DNA of 34,720 nucleotides. Source: Paraferrimonas sp. SM1919 (GTDB lineage: Bacteria; Pseudomonadota; Gammaproteobacteria; Enterobacterales; Shewanellaceae). Location: positions 1 to 34,720 of the forward strand of contig NZ_WINH01000005.1 of the NCBI RefSeq assembly GCF_010993985.1, in the 5' to 3' direction. The notes beneath the pieces are model-generated. The model ran no database searches, was not told the origin of the DNA, and worked only from the letters and a program-made list of their open reading frames with translations. Every line of letters starts with the position of its first letter. Positions within the stretch are counted from its first letter, which is position 1. Below, one piece after another: positions 25,796 to 34,720 of this stretch. The position numbers were made by a program, and so were the translations under genes.

Positions 25796-26458
25796 ATGAA
25801 AAAAAATAAAATTATCCTGTCAGCCCTTATTGGAACCAGTTTATTGGTTTCTGGTTGTTCTACCATCAACCCTTATACCGGTGAAGAGCAGCAATCTAAA
25901 GCTACCACCGGCAGCATTATTGGTGGCGTTGCTGGCGCGGTTATCGGGGTCGCATCATCAAGTAAGAAAGATCGTACTAAAGGGGCGCTTATTGGTGCAA
26001 TCGCGGGTGCCGGTATTGGTGGTGGTATCGGTTATCAAATGGATGTGCAAGAAGCAAAATTACGTCAGGAATTAAAAGGAACGGGTGTCAGTGTTAGCCG
26101 TGTGGGTGAACAAATTATTTTAAATATGCCTAACAGTTTAACCTTTGCTGTTAATGGTAAAGAGTTGAATAGTTTTGCTTATAAAACCTTAGATAGTGTT
26201 GTTAAAGTTGCTACTGAATTCAAACAAACCAAGTTAAATATCATAGGTCATACAGATTCAACCGGGTCAAAGTCTTATAACCAAAGCCTATCTGAAGTTA
26301 GGGCGTACAAAGTTATGCAATATTTAGGACGTTCTTTACCAGGCAACCGTTTACATGCTGTTGGTATGGGCCCTCAGCAACCCCTTGCTTCTAATGATAC
26401 AAAAGCAGGTCGAGCTCAAAACCGTCGCGTAGAGATCATCTTAAGTCCACTTTCATAA
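25796..26458 (+). CDS. OmpA-family lipoprotein with glycine-zipper region
   Basis: A 220-residue outer-membrane lipoprotein resembling YiaD. The signal peptide ends in the lipobox VSGC (Cys21). Two glycine-zipper helices (about residues 38-52 and 62-80) are followed by an OmpA-like peptidoglycan-binding domain (about 110-218) with NIIGHTDSTGSKSYNQSLSE and the conserved RAQNRRVEI end. It would tether the outer membrane to peptidoglycan. I chose ATG 25796 because it yields the lipoprotein signal; ATG 25754 would put 14 unrelated residues in front. A terminator follows. Confidence 0.9.
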   Translation: MKKNKIILSALIGTSLLVSGCSTINPYTGEEQQSKATTGSIIGGVAGAVIGVASSSKKDRTKGALIGAIAGAGIGGGIGYQMDVQEAKLRQELKGTGVSVSRVGEQIILNMPNSLTFAVNGKELNSFAYKTLDSVVKVATEFKQTKLNIIGHTDSTGSKSYNQSLSEVRAYKVMQYLGRSLPGNRLHAVGMGPQQPLASNDTKAGRAQNRRVEIILSPLS

Positions 26459-26485
26459 AGTCATTTTCTCATCGACTCATTTATG

Positions 26486-26520
26486 TCCCATTGGTTCGTC
26501 CAATGGGATTATTTATTTTA
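26486..26520 (+). terminator. Intrinsic terminator of the OmpA-like lipoprotein gene
   Basis: TCCCATTGG (26486-26494) and CCAATGGGA (26500-26508) form a perfect nine-pair stem with a five-base TTCGT loop, followed by the T-rich TTATTTATTTTA. Confidence 0.85.
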
Positions 26521-26657
26521 TTCCCCCACCTAATAGACAATCGTCAATGCTCTCAATTTGTTTTTAATGTTTAGTAAGTAATAAGCTAATAAACTTCTAT
26601 TTTAGCTTTGAATTCAGACCTATTTATTGGCTTGATAGCTTGAGAAGAGAGAGAACA

Positions 26658-27410
26658 ATGAAAGTCTTAGTGCCTATTAAACGAGTCATTGATTATAACG
26701 TGAGTGTCAGGATCAAACCTGACCATAGTGATGTCGATTTAACAAACCTTAAAATGGCTATCAATCCATTTTGCGAGATAGCAGTAGAAGAAGCCGTGCG
26801 CTTAAAAGAGCAAGCTAAAGCCACCGAAATTATTGTCGTGTCTATCGGTAACAAAGCCTGCCAAGAACAATTGCGTGCCGCCCTAGCATTAGGTGCAGAT
26901 CGGGCAATACATATTGAATCCGATTATCAACTCGAACCTTTGCATGTTGCAAAGCTACTAAAAACGGTGGTCGAGCAAGAGTCCCCTGGACTGGTGATTT
27001 TAGGTAAACAGGCCATCGATAATGATAATAATCAAACAGGCCAAATGTTAGCGGCTTTATTAGGTTATGGCCAAGGTACGTTTGCTTCTAAAGTCGATAT
27101 TGTCGATGATGTGGTTCATGTTACCCGTGAAGTTGACGGTGGCTTGCAAACATTAGCGTTACCGCTGCCTGCAATTATTACCACTGACCTACGGTTAAAC
27201 GAGCCGCGCTACGCTTCGTTACCAAACATTATGAAAGCCAAGCGTAAACCTATGGAAGTGGTGACTGCTGAAAGCTTTGGCGTTGACCTTGCACCTAGAG
27301 TCAAATTATTAAAGGTAACCCCACCAGCGAAAAGACAAGCGGGTATTATGGTTGAAAATGTTGCCCAATTAGTTGAAAAATTAAAAACGGAAGCAAAGGT
27401 GATCGCATGA
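26658..27410 (+). CDS. etfB: Electron transfer flavoprotein, beta subunit
   Basis: The small subunit (250 residues) of EtfAB, which takes electrons from acyl-CoA dehydrogenases and passes them to ETF:ubiquinone oxidoreductase. [14 protein letters not shown] at the N-terminus, the [10 protein letters not shown] signature (about 44-53) and a [13 protein letters not shown] nucleotide-binding loop (about 122-134) match EtfB. The start is ATG 26658, preceded by AGAGAGAG; a TTG 18 bases upstream is less likely. It overlaps etfA by four bases (ATGA), so the subunits are made together. Confidence 0.96.
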   Translation: MKVLVPIKRVIDYNVSVRIKPDHSDVDLTNLKMAINPFCEIAVEEAVRLKEQAKATEIIVVSIGNKACQEQLRAALALGADRAIHIESDYQLEPLHVAKLLKTVVEQESPGLVILGKQAIDNDNNQTGQMLAALLGYGQGTFASKVDIVDDVVHVTREVDGGLQTLALPLPAIITTDLRLNEPRYASLPNIMKAKRKPMEVVTAESFGVDLAPRVKLLKVTPPAKRQAGIMVENVAQLVEKLKTEAKVIA

Positions 27411-28333
27411 GTGTTTTAGTTTATGCCGAACATGATAATCAACAATTAAAAGATGAAACATTGAAGCTTGTCGCCGCTGCCGTGCAGCTAGATGAGCAAG
27501 TACACGTTTTAGTTGCTGGTAGTGATTGTGAAGTTGTGGCGGCGAGTGCTGCCAAAATCAGTGGCGTTTCCAAAGTATTGCTGGCTGATGATATCAATTA
27601 TAAACATCAACTTGCTGAAAATGTGTCTACATTAGTGCTAGAACTGGCCAGCGACTATCAGTATATCTTGGCAGCGGCCCTAACTACTGGTAAAAACTTT
27701 TTGCCTAGGGTGGCGGCTTTGTTGGATGTTTCAATGATTGCCGACATATCGGCAATTGAATCTACTGATACCTTTGTTCGTCCAATCTATGCAGGTAATG
27801 CATTTGCAACGGTTCAATCCATTGATCCCATCAAAGTATTAACGGTTCGAACTACTGCATTTGACAAAGCTGAACTCGGCAATAATGCACCCGTAGAAGC
27901 CATACAGATGAGTTGTGACGCTGGCTTATCGAGTCATATTGAAGATCAATTTACAAAGTCAGAACGTCCAGAGCTAGGTGCCGCTAAGATCATTATATCT
28001 GGTGGTCGTGGTATGCAAAATGGTGAAAATTTTGCCCTGCTTGAGGGCATAGCCGATAAACTTGGCGCCGCTATCGGTGCTTCTCGTGCGGCTGTTGATG
28101 CTGGTTTTGTCGCTAATGATATGCAGGTTGGGCAAACGGGAAAAATTGTCGCTCCCGATCTGTATATTGCGGTAGGAATTTCTGGTGCAATTCAACACCT
28201 AGCAGGTATGAAGGATTCTAAGGTCATTGTCGCGATTAATAAAGATCCTGATGCGCCCATATTCCAAATTGCTGATTATGGACTTGAAGCGGATCTTTTT
28301 AGTGCTTTACCTGAACTCGAAGCGGCCTTATAG
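27407..28333 (+). CDS. etfA: Electron transfer flavoprotein, alpha subunit
   Basis: The large, FAD-binding subunit (308 residues) of EtfAB. The C-terminal FAD domain carries [13 protein letters not shown] (about 197-209), [11 protein letters not shown] (about 224-234), QVGQTGKIV, and [19 protein letters not shown] (about 250-268), all diagnostic. The ATG overlaps the etfB stop. A strong terminator follows. Genes for the dehydrogenases and the quinone oxidoreductase are not in this window. Confidence 0.97.
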   Translation: MSVLVYAEHDNQQLKDETLKLVAAAVQLDEQVHVLVAGSDCEVVAASAAKISGVSKVLLADDINYKHQLAENVSTLVLELASDYQYILAAALTTGKNFLPRVAALLDVSMIADISAIESTDTFVRPIYAGNAFATVQSIDPIKVLTVRTTAFDKAELGNNAPVEAIQMSCDAGLSSHIEDQFTKSERPELGAAKIIISGGRGMQNGENFALLEGIADKLGAAIGASRAAVDAGFVANDMQVGQTGKIVAPDLYIAVGISGAIQHLAGMKDSKVIVAINKDPDAPIFQIADYGLEADLFSALPELEAAL

Positions 28334-28345
28334 CGGCATTGAAAT

Positions 28346-28380
28346 AAAATAAGCGAGCGCCATTGGGCTCGCTTTATTTG
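28346..28380 (+). terminator. Bidirectional terminator between etfA and the DUF4397 gene
   Basis: AAGCGAGC (28351-28358) and GCTCGCTT (28367-28374) form an eight-pair stem with an eight-base loop. It is followed on the plus strand by TATTTGT and on the minus strand by ATTTTATTTC, so it can end both convergent transcripts. Confidence 0.85.
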
Positions 28381-28389
28381 TATCTAGAC

Positions 28390-29748
28390 TTAATTGTTAA
28401 AATCATCGAAGGTAATGACATCAAATGTGTTAGCCACTGCGCCATCTACTGCGGCAATACTATAACGCATGTTGGCTTGCAGAGTAATCATTAAGGGGCC
28501 AATTGCGGCGGTTTTAGTGCCCGTTGGCGTCACGGTCACATAGTATTCGCCGGCATTAACTTCAATAAAACCAGATTGAGCTCTAAAAGGAACATCGGCT
28601 AGAGCAGGGCTTGCTTCACTGATATCCATAGATGGAGTGAGGTAAATATCTGCATTTCCTGCACTATAAGAGGCATGGATAATATTTAAAATCGCTGCCG
28701 TTGCGCGGGTTCGACCTTTATCGCTTACCAATACAGCAGCAATGTCGTTATTTGTAAAGCTACCCGTTGCCAGCACGGTATATGACATGCCATTTTCGAC
28801 TTTAAGTGGCACGTCATCCAGTGCCAGAATTGAGTTATCAGAGGTTGCGGCGACATCCAAAGTGTATTCGCCAGCCGCTAACTCTGCGTATGCTGAGACA
28901 GCTTTAAAAGGGACATTATTGAAGGCTTTGATACTATTATTGACAATAATATCCACCTCAGGTGCGTCGGCCACGGCGTGTACAGCTCTCACGCCGGCCA
29001 TCGCCATCTTATCAAATAGCTTCAGTGAAGTTCCGGCAACATGCGCATTCAGCACAACCGGGGAATCGCCACGATAGATATTTGGCACTGCCGCCAAGAA
29101 GTAGTCAAAATCAGCTGTCAGTTCAACCTCGGTGTCAAACAGTACGGTTTTATCTCCGGTTGCCGTGATGCGAATTTGATATGTGCCTGCCGTTAACTCC
29201 ATTTGGCCTGTTGCATCTAAATAACCGGCGGTCACCGTTGGGGTCAGTACCGCAATGTCATCTCCTGGAGCAGAAACGTAAATATCAACAGTTGGAGCCC
29301 CTTCAGTGGCATGCAGAACTTGAACCCGGGCATAACCGCTGGCAATGTCTGTGATTGGGTTTTCAATAACTTTAAGGTTGAGAGTATCATTATTCACTGA
29401 GCCAACCGCGGCGACAATATAATGAGTGTCATCCTCAAGGGTCATATTTGTTGATAATACATTCGCCGTCGACATGTCTGCTAGCCTAGCATCAACGCCA
29501 ATGTTATAGCTGCGTGCAGCAACATTAAGATTTCCTGATGTCATGGCAAAATCAAGGGCTTCGACTAAATTACCACCATCGGCGGTGATATTAACAGCTG
29601 GTGCGTCAGCACCGAGATGGATAACTTGAAGATTTGTAAAAGTGGTAGGGGGTGAAGTAGGGCTTGCGATATCGTCATTATCACTATGGTTGCAAGCTGC
29701 GATAGCGACTATCATAGTTGCAACTAGAATGGCCTGCTGAATGTTCAT
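28390..29748 (-). CDS. Lipoprotein with four DUF4397 repeats
   Basis: A 452-residue exported lipoprotein. The lipobox IAAC (Cys19) follows a hydrophobic signal peptide, and the start ATG 29748 has GGAG seven bases upstream. Four tandem DUF4397 repeats of about 90-110 residues follow, each beginning with a variant of LQVIHLGADAPAVNI (VQVLHATEGAPTVDI, VRAVHAVADAPEVDI, LNIIHASYSAGNADI). The domain is thought to be a beta-sandwich on the cell surface or in the periplasm, with no defined activity. The gene is alone, converging on etfA. Confidence 0.88.
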   Translation of the reverse strand: MNIQQAILVATMIVAIAACNHSDNDDIASPTSPPTTFTNLQVIHLGADAPAVNITADGGNLVEALDFAMTSGNLNVAARSYNIGVDARLADMSTANVLSTNMTLEDDTHYIVAAVGSVNNDTLNLKVIENPITDIASGYARVQVLHATEGAPTVDIYVSAPGDDIAVLTPTVTAGYLDATGQMELTAGTYQIRITATGDKTVLFDTEVELTADFDYFLAAVPNIYRGDSPVVLNAHVAGTSLKLFDKMAMAGVRAVHAVADAPEVDIIVNNSIKAFNNVPFKAVSAYAELAAGEYTLDVAATSDNSILALDDVPLKVENGMSYTVLATGSFTNNDIAAVLVSDKGRTRATAAILNIIHASYSAGNADIYLTPSMDISEASPALADVPFRAQSGFIEVNAGEYYVTVTPTGTKTAAIGPLMITLQANMRYSIAAVDGAVANTFDVITFDDFNN

Positions 29749-29905
29749 ACTGACTCCTAAATCTATTTCGTCGTCAGCTTTGATACTGCCCATAGTGGCT
29801 AATAGATCACTTTATATCCTCTCTATCAGCCATTGACGACAGAACCTTTGCCCCTTATCTTTGAATTCGTGCTATTCTTGTGCAAATTTTTTGTTTACTT
29901 GCAAT

Positions 29906-31576
29906 ATGACTGTTTTAAGCAATTACCTGTTCCCACTTGGTTACAATGCCAGCGATTTACCACAAAAATTTACTTATCCATTTTATTACCAGCCTCACCC
30001 TAGCAGCATTTTAGCCAGTGAACAGTTAATGCAACATTTGCTGATTGACCCAATCTTGAGTCAGGAATTTACCAGTGGCAGCCCCCAATCTATTGGCAAG
30101 ATGTTTGGGGTGTTGGTGGTTCAAGATAGCCAACAGCGTTTATATTACCTTAGGGCATATTCTGGCAAGCTGGCAGGCTCCAATCATCTCGCTGGGTTTG
30201 TGCCGCCAGTGTTTGATATGTTGACTCAAGGCAGTTTTTTCATAGAAGGTCAGCAATACTTACAGCAGTTGTCTGCACAAATTTCACAGGCTACTTTATG
30301 CCCATCATACATTGCAGCAACAAAGGCTTATGCCCAAGCCGTGGAACAATACGAACAACATCTGCAACAAAAAAGAGAACAGATGATTGCCGCTAAAAAG
30401 ATCAGAAAGCTTAAACGTCAACAGGTGCAACAACTAGGAGATCCAAAGCAAATAAAAGACGTTGGCATACAAATGAGTCGCGAGTCTGTGGAAGCTAAGA
30501 AAGCATTCCAGCTTTGGCAGCAGGCTCAACAACAACAAATCGCACAACAAGAAAAACAACTTAGCCAGTTCAGCAATCAAATTAATCAGTTAAAAACCCA
30601 AAGAAAAGCGTTTTCTAATCAACTTCAGCAGCGCTTGTTTGATAATTACAAATTTGTGGATGCCAACGGTAACTATGCCGCTATTGATACACTATTCAAA
30701 GACAGCTTAACCGGTAAACCACCTGCAGGTGCTGGGGAGTGCGCTGCCGTAAAGTTACTGCAGTTTGCTTATCTAAACCAACTTAAGCCAATTGCTTTGG
30801 CTGAGTTTTGGTGGGGACAGTCACCCAAGTCGGAAATACGTCGTCATAAACAATATTATCCTGCGTGTATTGGCAAGTGTAAGCCTATTTTGGGTCATAT
30901 GCTGCAAGGGCTAGCCGTTGATGAAGATCCGCTATTAACGAATCCTGCAGAAAAAAAGGTTTTAGAATACATCTATGAAGATGACCACCTCGTGGTGGTG
31001 AATAAACCTGCGGGTTTGTTATCGGTACCTGGCAAGCATATTAAAGACTCGGTATTTAATCGAGTGTTGGCTAAGTTCCCAAATGCCGAGGGGGCGGTAT
31101 TACTGCATCGCCTTGATATGGCGACTTCCGGTATCATGATTTTGGCATTAACAAAGTCAGCGCATTTACACTTGCAAAAGCAATTTTTAGATCGAACCAT
31201 CAAGAAAAGTTATCTTGCGATAGTTGAAGGGCAGGTGCCAACCAAATCTGGAGAGGTAAATTTGCCTTTAAGGGGAGATCCTGATGACCGTCCTAGACAA
31301 CTGGTCTGTTTTGACTATGGTAAACCGGCTCGAAGCCTTTACCGAGTGATCGAATATCAACAGCAAAATACCAAGCTATGGTTAGAGCCATATACTGGTA
31401 GAACCCATCAATTGCGTATGCATTGTGCTCATAAATTAGGTCTAAATACCCCCATTAAAGGGGATAGTCTGTATGGGCTTAAGTCTGACAGATTGTATTT
31501 GCATGCACATACATTAACCATTACCCATCCTGATTCAAAGCAAAGGATTACTTTTGAGGCAAAATGTGAATTTTAA
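29906..31576 (+). CDS. RluA-family pseudouridine synthase with long N-terminal region
   Basis: A 556-residue RNA-modifying enzyme. The C-terminal ~220 residues are an RluA catalytic domain with the motif LLHRLDMATSG and nucleophile Asp404, plus the GRTHQLRMH element near residue 499. The N-terminal ~330 residues hold a small globular part (to about 140) and a long glutamine-rich coiled coil (about 150-255). A cysteine pair lies in YPACIGKCKP just before the catalytic domain. The target RNA (23S rRNA or tRNA) cannot be decided. I chose ATG 29906; TTG 29861 would only add 15 residues. The stop overlaps that of the convergent gene by four bases. Confidence 0.88.
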   Translation: MTVLSNYLFPLGYNASDLPQKFTYPFYYQPHPSSILASEQLMQHLLIDPILSQEFTSGSPQSIGKMFGVLVVQDSQQRLYYLRAYSGKLAGSNHLAGFVPPVFDMLTQGSFFIEGQQYLQQLSAQISQATLCPSYIAATKAYAQAVEQYEQHLQQKREQMIAAKKIRKLKRQQVQQLGDPKQIKDVGIQMSRESVEAKKAFQLWQQAQQQQIAQQEKQLSQFSNQINQLKTQRKAFSNQLQQRLFDNYKFVDANGNYAAIDTLFKDSLTGKPPAGAGECAAVKLLQFAYLNQLKPIALAEFWWGQSPKSEIRRHKQYYPACIGKCKPILGHMLQGLAVDEDPLLTNPAEKKVLEYIYEDDHLVVVNKPAGLLSVPGKHIKDSVFNRVLAKFPNAEGAVLLHRLDMATSGIMILALTKSAHLHLQKQFLDRTIKKSYLAIVEGQVPTKSGEVNLPLRGDPDDRPRQLVCFDYGKPARSLYRVIEYQQQNTKLWLEPYTGRTHQLRMHCAHKLGLNTPIKGDSLYGLKSDRLYLHAHTLTITHPDSKQRITFEAKCEF

Positions 31577-33075
31577 TTGGCATTTATGTTAATTAACTCT
31601 CTGATATAAGGCATGATTTCAGAGGCAAGTAAGCCAATTTGTCCTTGTTGGTTGGCTGCTTTATCAGCAGCCATAGAATGCAGACAGACACCAATTTGGG
31701 CTGCTAATTCTGGTGGGTATCCTTGGGCACTTAACGCTGCTATCACCCCTGTTAGTACATCCCCCATGCCCCCTGAAGCCATTCCAGGGTTGCCAGCATG
31801 ACAGACAAAATGTTTAAAACCATCAAATATAACGGTGCCAGGTCCCTTTAGGATAACGGTGCAGCCGTATTTTTGCTGTATTCGTTTACAAGCAAGAAAG
31901 CGATTTTTATCAATTTCATCTAAGCTACAGTTTAATAAGCGGGCGGCTTCTCCAGGATGGGGGGTGATAATGACATTATGGCTAAAGCGAATGTTTTCTC
32001 GCTTGGCAATTAGGTTAAGTGCATCAGCATCTATGATTAATGTTTGCTCAGGTTTTATTGATGAAATGACTAAATCAAGACTCTGCTGAGCCCATTCATC
32101 TTGATCAAGTCCAGGGCCGATAACAATAGCATTGGCTTTGGTTAACAATTTATTTATTCGATGATTTGAGTCCGAATTGAACAGTAATGAGTGACACATT
32201 GATTCAATATTATTACTGGCGACGATGGCGACAGAATCCGGGTGCACACAACAGCTGACTAGCCCCGCACCACAAAAGCTGGCAGCCTTGGTTGCTAAAC
32301 TAGCGGCTCCTGCATAAGACCGATTACCGCCAATAATTACTGCGCGACCATTACTGCCTTTATGGGCAGTTTCATCCCTTTGTTTTAATAACCCTAATAC
32401 CTTGTCTGTGGCCAGATCTGCATCACTTGGGTAAAGCAGTTCAAATTGTAATCTTAAGTCCAAATCAGCAAGGATGATATCACCACAATAATCCCTGGCT
32501 TTGCCCGTAAATAACCCCTGTTTATAGACAATAAAGGTAATCGTATGTTTCGCTTTAACGCAAACAGCTTGGGGATAACCTGTATCTGGATTTAAGCCCG
32601 AAGGAACATCAACGGCAAGGGTAGGGGCGCGATGGTTATTCATTGCGGCGATTAATTGTTGAAAAGGGCTATCAGCACGTAACTCAAAGCCGGTCCCTAT
32701 AAGTGCATCAATAATAAGGTCAGTTTGATGGGGTAATGTCGCCTGATAACTAAAGTGGGGAGGGGATAGCGCATCAAGATTACTTTTTGCTGTCGCAGCA
32801 TCTGAACCTGACTTAGGCTCACCTGTATTCACAATAACAACGGTTTTACCGGCATTGACGGCAAGTCTGGCCAGTACATAGCCATCTCCGGCATTATTTC
32901 CTTTGCCGCAAACGATGGTTAAATGTTTAATCTCTGGATAAAGCTCAGTTATATTTTGCCATAACTGAGTACCAGCTTTTTCCATTAAAGCATAGCTTGG
33001 AATGTTTAGATCATTGATTAAACTTAATTCACCACGCCTAACGGTGTCGGCAAAGTAAAGTGCGTTGACAGACAT
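31573..33075 (-). CDS. nnrD/nnrE: Bifunctional NAD(P)HX epimerase/dehydratase
   Basis: Repairs hydrated NADH and NADPH. The N-terminal epimerase domain (YjeF_N) has VCGKGNNAGDGYVLARLA (about 55-72). The C-terminal ADP-dependent dehydratase has the ribokinase-like motif GMASGGMGDVLTG with Asp at about residue 439. The 500-residue length is that of the fused enzyme. I chose ATG 33075, which has GGA upstream; a TTG at 33087 would add four residues. Its stop shares four bases with the convergent pseudouridine synthase gene. Confidence 0.95.
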   Translation of the reverse strand: MSVNALYFADTVRRGELSLINDLNIPSYALMEKAGTQLWQNITELYPEIKHLTIVCGKGNNAGDGYVLARLAVNAGKTVVIVNTGEPKSGSDAATAKSNLDALSPPHFSYQATLPHQTDLIIDALIGTGFELRADSPFQQLIAAMNNHRAPTLAVDVPSGLNPDTGYPQAVCVKAKHTITFIVYKQGLFTGKARDYCGDIILADLDLRLQFELLYPSDADLATDKVLGLLKQRDETAHKGSNGRAVIIGGNRSYAGAASLATKAASFCGAGLVSCCVHPDSVAIVASNNIESMCHSLLFNSDSNHRINKLLTKANAIVIGPGLDQDEWAQQSLDLVISSIKPEQTLIIDADALNLIAKRENIRFSHNVIITPHPGEAARLLNCSLDEIDKNRFLACKRIQQKYGCTVILKGPGTVIFDGFKHFVCHAGNPGMASGGMGDVLTGVIAALSAQGYPPELAAQIGVCLHSMAADKAANQQGQIGLLASEIMPYIRELININAN

Positions 33076-33118
33076 AGTTTTATCCAAAAGTGATTCTAGT
33101 GATTAAGTATGGCCTATT

Positions 33119-33967
33119 TTAGGTTTTTAAAAAGCCATACTTAATTAAGAATTCCTGCAATTTCGGCATGATTAAATGGATTGAAGCTTCAGACAAATTA
33201 TCCATATGATTGCGTTTATTTTGATGGTTTGTTTCGAGTAAGTGACCACGGTTTTCAAATATCTCTAGGTGACAACTATTTTTCAATAACAACATTTGAT
33301 GACAAAAATCTTGGCTCTGGGCAAGTGGTGTAATTTCATCAACTTGACCCTGAAGTATCAAAGTTGGAGGCATATTGCTCCTTAAATAACTAAAAGGTGA
33401 ATTGAGCATCTGTGCGCCAATGCTCGGTAAAAATTCCTTAAACCTCTGATCTTGAGTTATTTTTAACGCCGGAGAGAGTAAAACCATTAAATTTGGTCCA
33501 CCATTATTGGCGCTATGATATTGTTTACCGCAACCTTTAGAGCCTGCTAAGCTAGCAAGTTGAGCGCTTGCATCAATGCCAAATAAGGCAACTTTTTCTT
33601 TACTAAAATTGAACTGATCACTGTGCTCTTTAAGCCAGCTTAAACCAAAACAAATATCCACAAAAGAATCAGCAGGACTGATCTTGTTATGATGGCTGGA
33701 AAGTCGATAATTCATAGTAACAACTAATAAACCACTCTCAGCCAAGTTTTGCGCTAAGGTTTTGATGTCTTTAGTAGAACCATTCTGCCAATCGCCTCCA
33801 TGAAGCATTAATACGGCAGATTTGAGCGGATTTTGTTGTGGCTCAAAGATTGAAAAGGTCAACTTTGCATTTTGTTCAGTGTACATCAGCAAGGTTGATA
33901 AAGAGACTGCAGCACTTGTGGGGTGGACAACAAAATAAAAAATTAATAAAAGTAAATACTTTTTCAC
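33119..33967 (-). CDS. Secreted alpha/beta hydrolase with Asp in the nucleophile position
   Basis: A 282-residue exported hydrolase of the BD-FAE / dienelactone-like type. It has a signal peptide ending in TSA (about residue 19), an HGGDW oxyanion motif at 56-60, Asp210 (QGQVDE) and His242 (NRGHLL). The nucleophile elbow, normally GxSxG, reads GIDAS (130-134), so by alignment Asp132 replaces the serine. It could be inactive, or use an Asp nucleophile as haloalkane dehalogenases and epoxide hydrolases do, or use the nearby Ser134 in a shifted elbow. It follows nnrD/E upstream of no clear partner. Confidence 0.75.
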   Translation of the reverse strand: MKKYLLLLIFYFVVHPTSAAVSLSTLLMYTEQNAKLTFSIFEPQQNPLKSAVLMLHGGDWQNGSTKDIKTLAQNLAESGLLVVTMNYRLSSHHNKISPADSFVDICFGLSWLKEHSDQFNFSKEKVALFGIDASAQLASLAGSKGCGKQYHSANNGGPNLMVLLSPALKITQDQRFKEFLPSIGAQMLNSPFSYLRSNMPPTLILQGQVDEITPLAQSQDFCHQMLLLKNSCHLEIFENRGHLLETNHQNKRNHMDNLSEASIHLIMPKLQEFLIKYGFLKT

Positions 33968-34044
33968 CTACAATCCTTGGTAACTATTTAAAGCAACTTT
34001 ATATTAACAATTTGTAATTAAAAGGCTAGAAAAATTTAGATAGA

Positions 34045-34070
34045 AATCAAACAGATCCGAAGATCTGTCT
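34045..34070 (-). terminator. Terminator of gloA
   Basis: On the minus strand ACAGATC-TTCG-GATCTGT (34051-34068) is a seven-pair stem closed by the extra-stable C-UUCG-G tetraloop, followed by TTGATTTC. It lies about 13 bases past the gloA stop. Confidence 0.75.
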
Positions 34071-34080
34071 GATGTAAACA

Positions 34081-34491
34081 TCAACCTAAAGCTTGATCCG
34101 CATATTTCTTTTCAATGAGTTCGATCTTATAGCCATCGGGATCCTCAACAAAAGCGATCACGGTTTTACCACCAGCTACGGGACCAGCAGCACGAGTAAC
34201 CTTGCCACCATTAGCTGCAATATCTTCACAAGCTTTATAGGCATCAGCAACGCTAATAGCCAGATGACCAAAACCTGTGCCTAATTCATATTCGCTTACC
34301 CCCCAGTTGTAGGTTAACTCAATAACTGCAGCACCGTCTTTTTCTTCACCGTAACCAACAAAAGCCAGTGTATATTGATATTCAGTGTTTTCACTTTTCC
34401 TGAGTAAATTCATGCCTAGCACTTGGGTATAAAAATCAATTGAACGTTGCAGATCACCTACGCGAATCATGGTGTGAAGTAATTGTGCCAT
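34081..34491 (-). CDS. gloA: Lactoylglutathione lyase (glyoxalase I)
   Basis: Converts the hemithioacetal of methylglyoxal and glutathione to S-lactoylglutathione. The 136-residue length and all four metal ligands match bacterial Ni-type GloA: His6, Glu58, His76 and Glu124. The start at ATG 34491 has AAAGGAT upstream that overlaps the end of tamB, so it may be read from the tamB transcript. A terminator follows. Confidence 0.97.
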   Translation of the reverse strand: MAQLLHTMIRVGDLQRSIDFYTQVLGMNLLRKSENTEYQYTLAFVGYGEEKDGAAVIELTYNWGVSEYELGTGFGHLAISVADAYKACEDIAANGGKVTRAAGPVAGGKTVIAFVEDPDGYKIELIEKKYADQALG

Positions 34492-34501
34492 GAAAAATCC
34501 T

Positions 34502-34720
34502 TTAATTATCAGAAGTATTAATATCGAAGTTGTAGTACATGTCTACTGAGCTTTCAATTGATTTTGAAATGACTTCGAGGTACCAGTTTTTAAGTAGAAA
34601 ATATCGAGCGCTAAGCTGATTTTCACTCTTAAAAACGCCCATACCGTATTTAACCATAAGATTTTCACCTATGTAACCCGATACCGCAACTCTACCATCA
34701 TCATTTGAATCTAATTCAAC
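34502..34720 (-). CDS. tamB: C-terminal end of TamB (partial)
   Basis: The last 72 codons of a gene that enters from the right edge, ending in TAA at 34502-34504. The translated end runs [20 protein letters not shown], then [17 protein letters not shown], and ends with a short aromatic beta strand (MYYNFDI). This matches the conserved C-terminal strand region of TamB (DUF490), the inner-membrane partner of TamA in outer-membrane protein and lipid transport. The repeat of aromatic, alternating strands with a YG-G turn is typical. The rest of the gene and any tamA lie outside the window. Confidence 0.75.
   Translation of the reverse strand, partial: VELDSNDDGRVAVSGYIGENLMVKYGMGVFKSENQLSARYFLLKNWYLEVISKSIESSVDMYYNFDINTSDN

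Noticed and set aside
1..34720. tRNA, rRNA, CRISPR array or insertion sequence
   Set aside because: No cloverleaf-like genes, regularly spaced repeats, transposase or terminal inverted repeats were recognised on either strand.

Overview
The window reads as chromosome from a moderate-GC marine-type gammaproteobacterium, most like Shewanella or a close Alteromonadales relative. I base this on the GntR-prpB-prpC-acnD-prpF layout of the methylcitrate operon, together with TamB, YccF, class II PyrC, NnrD/E and DUF4397 genes. This is recognition from sequence, not a database match. Gene order and codon use look ordinary except at the left end.

Layout. Positions 1-1433 are accessory DNA. Two degenerate integron attC-like folds (about 11-82 and 1261-1308) flank two short cassette-like genes (116-571 and 822-1052) and a broken SIR2-domain fragment (1106-1333) with an in-frame stop. 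Positions 1434-6059 hold two secreted lipoprotein esterases and a small unknown gene, all on the minus strand. The larger esterase has an Ig-like domain followed by three possible hydrolase modules. Positions 6200-12905 hold the propionate (2-methylcitrate) operon. Its GntR regulator is preceded by two identical perfect 12-bp palindromes that are very probably its operators. The operon uses the AcnD/PrpF route instead of PrpD.

Positions 13057-22027 are a run of single-gene units: a small membrane protein, gamma-glutamyltransferase, a hemerythrin-like protein, a YeiH-type exporter, YccF, a secreted amidohydrolase, dihydroorotase, an AzoR-like flavoprotein, a DoxX membrane protein and an FAH-family hydrolase. 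Several end in clear intrinsic terminators. Positions 22087-25606 hold a GntR-fabH pair with tightly spaced reading frames and an EVE/LplT-like MFS pair. Positions 25796-28380 hold an OmpA-type lipoprotein and etfBA. Positions 28390-34720 hold a DUF4397 lipoprotein, a large RluA-type pseudouridine synthase, NnrD/E, an alpha/beta hydrolase whose nucleophile serine appears to be aspartate, glyoxalase I, and the C-terminal end of tamB cut by the window edge.

How the genes work together. The prp operon turns propionyl-CoA plus oxaloacetate into pyruvate and succinate. The electron-transfer flavoprotein EtfAB would carry electrons from acyl-CoA dehydrogenases that can produce propionyl-CoA. The two exported esterases beside prp could feed it by releasing odd-chain or branched acids, but that is inference. 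The rest is mostly housekeeping: pyrimidine synthesis, NAD(P)HX repair, methylglyoxal detoxification, RNA modification and outer-membrane biogenesis. The best candidates for something undescribed are the degraded cassette region with its SIR2 relic, the multi-module esterase, the Asp-nucleophile hydrolase, and an 18-bp element shared by two promoter regions.
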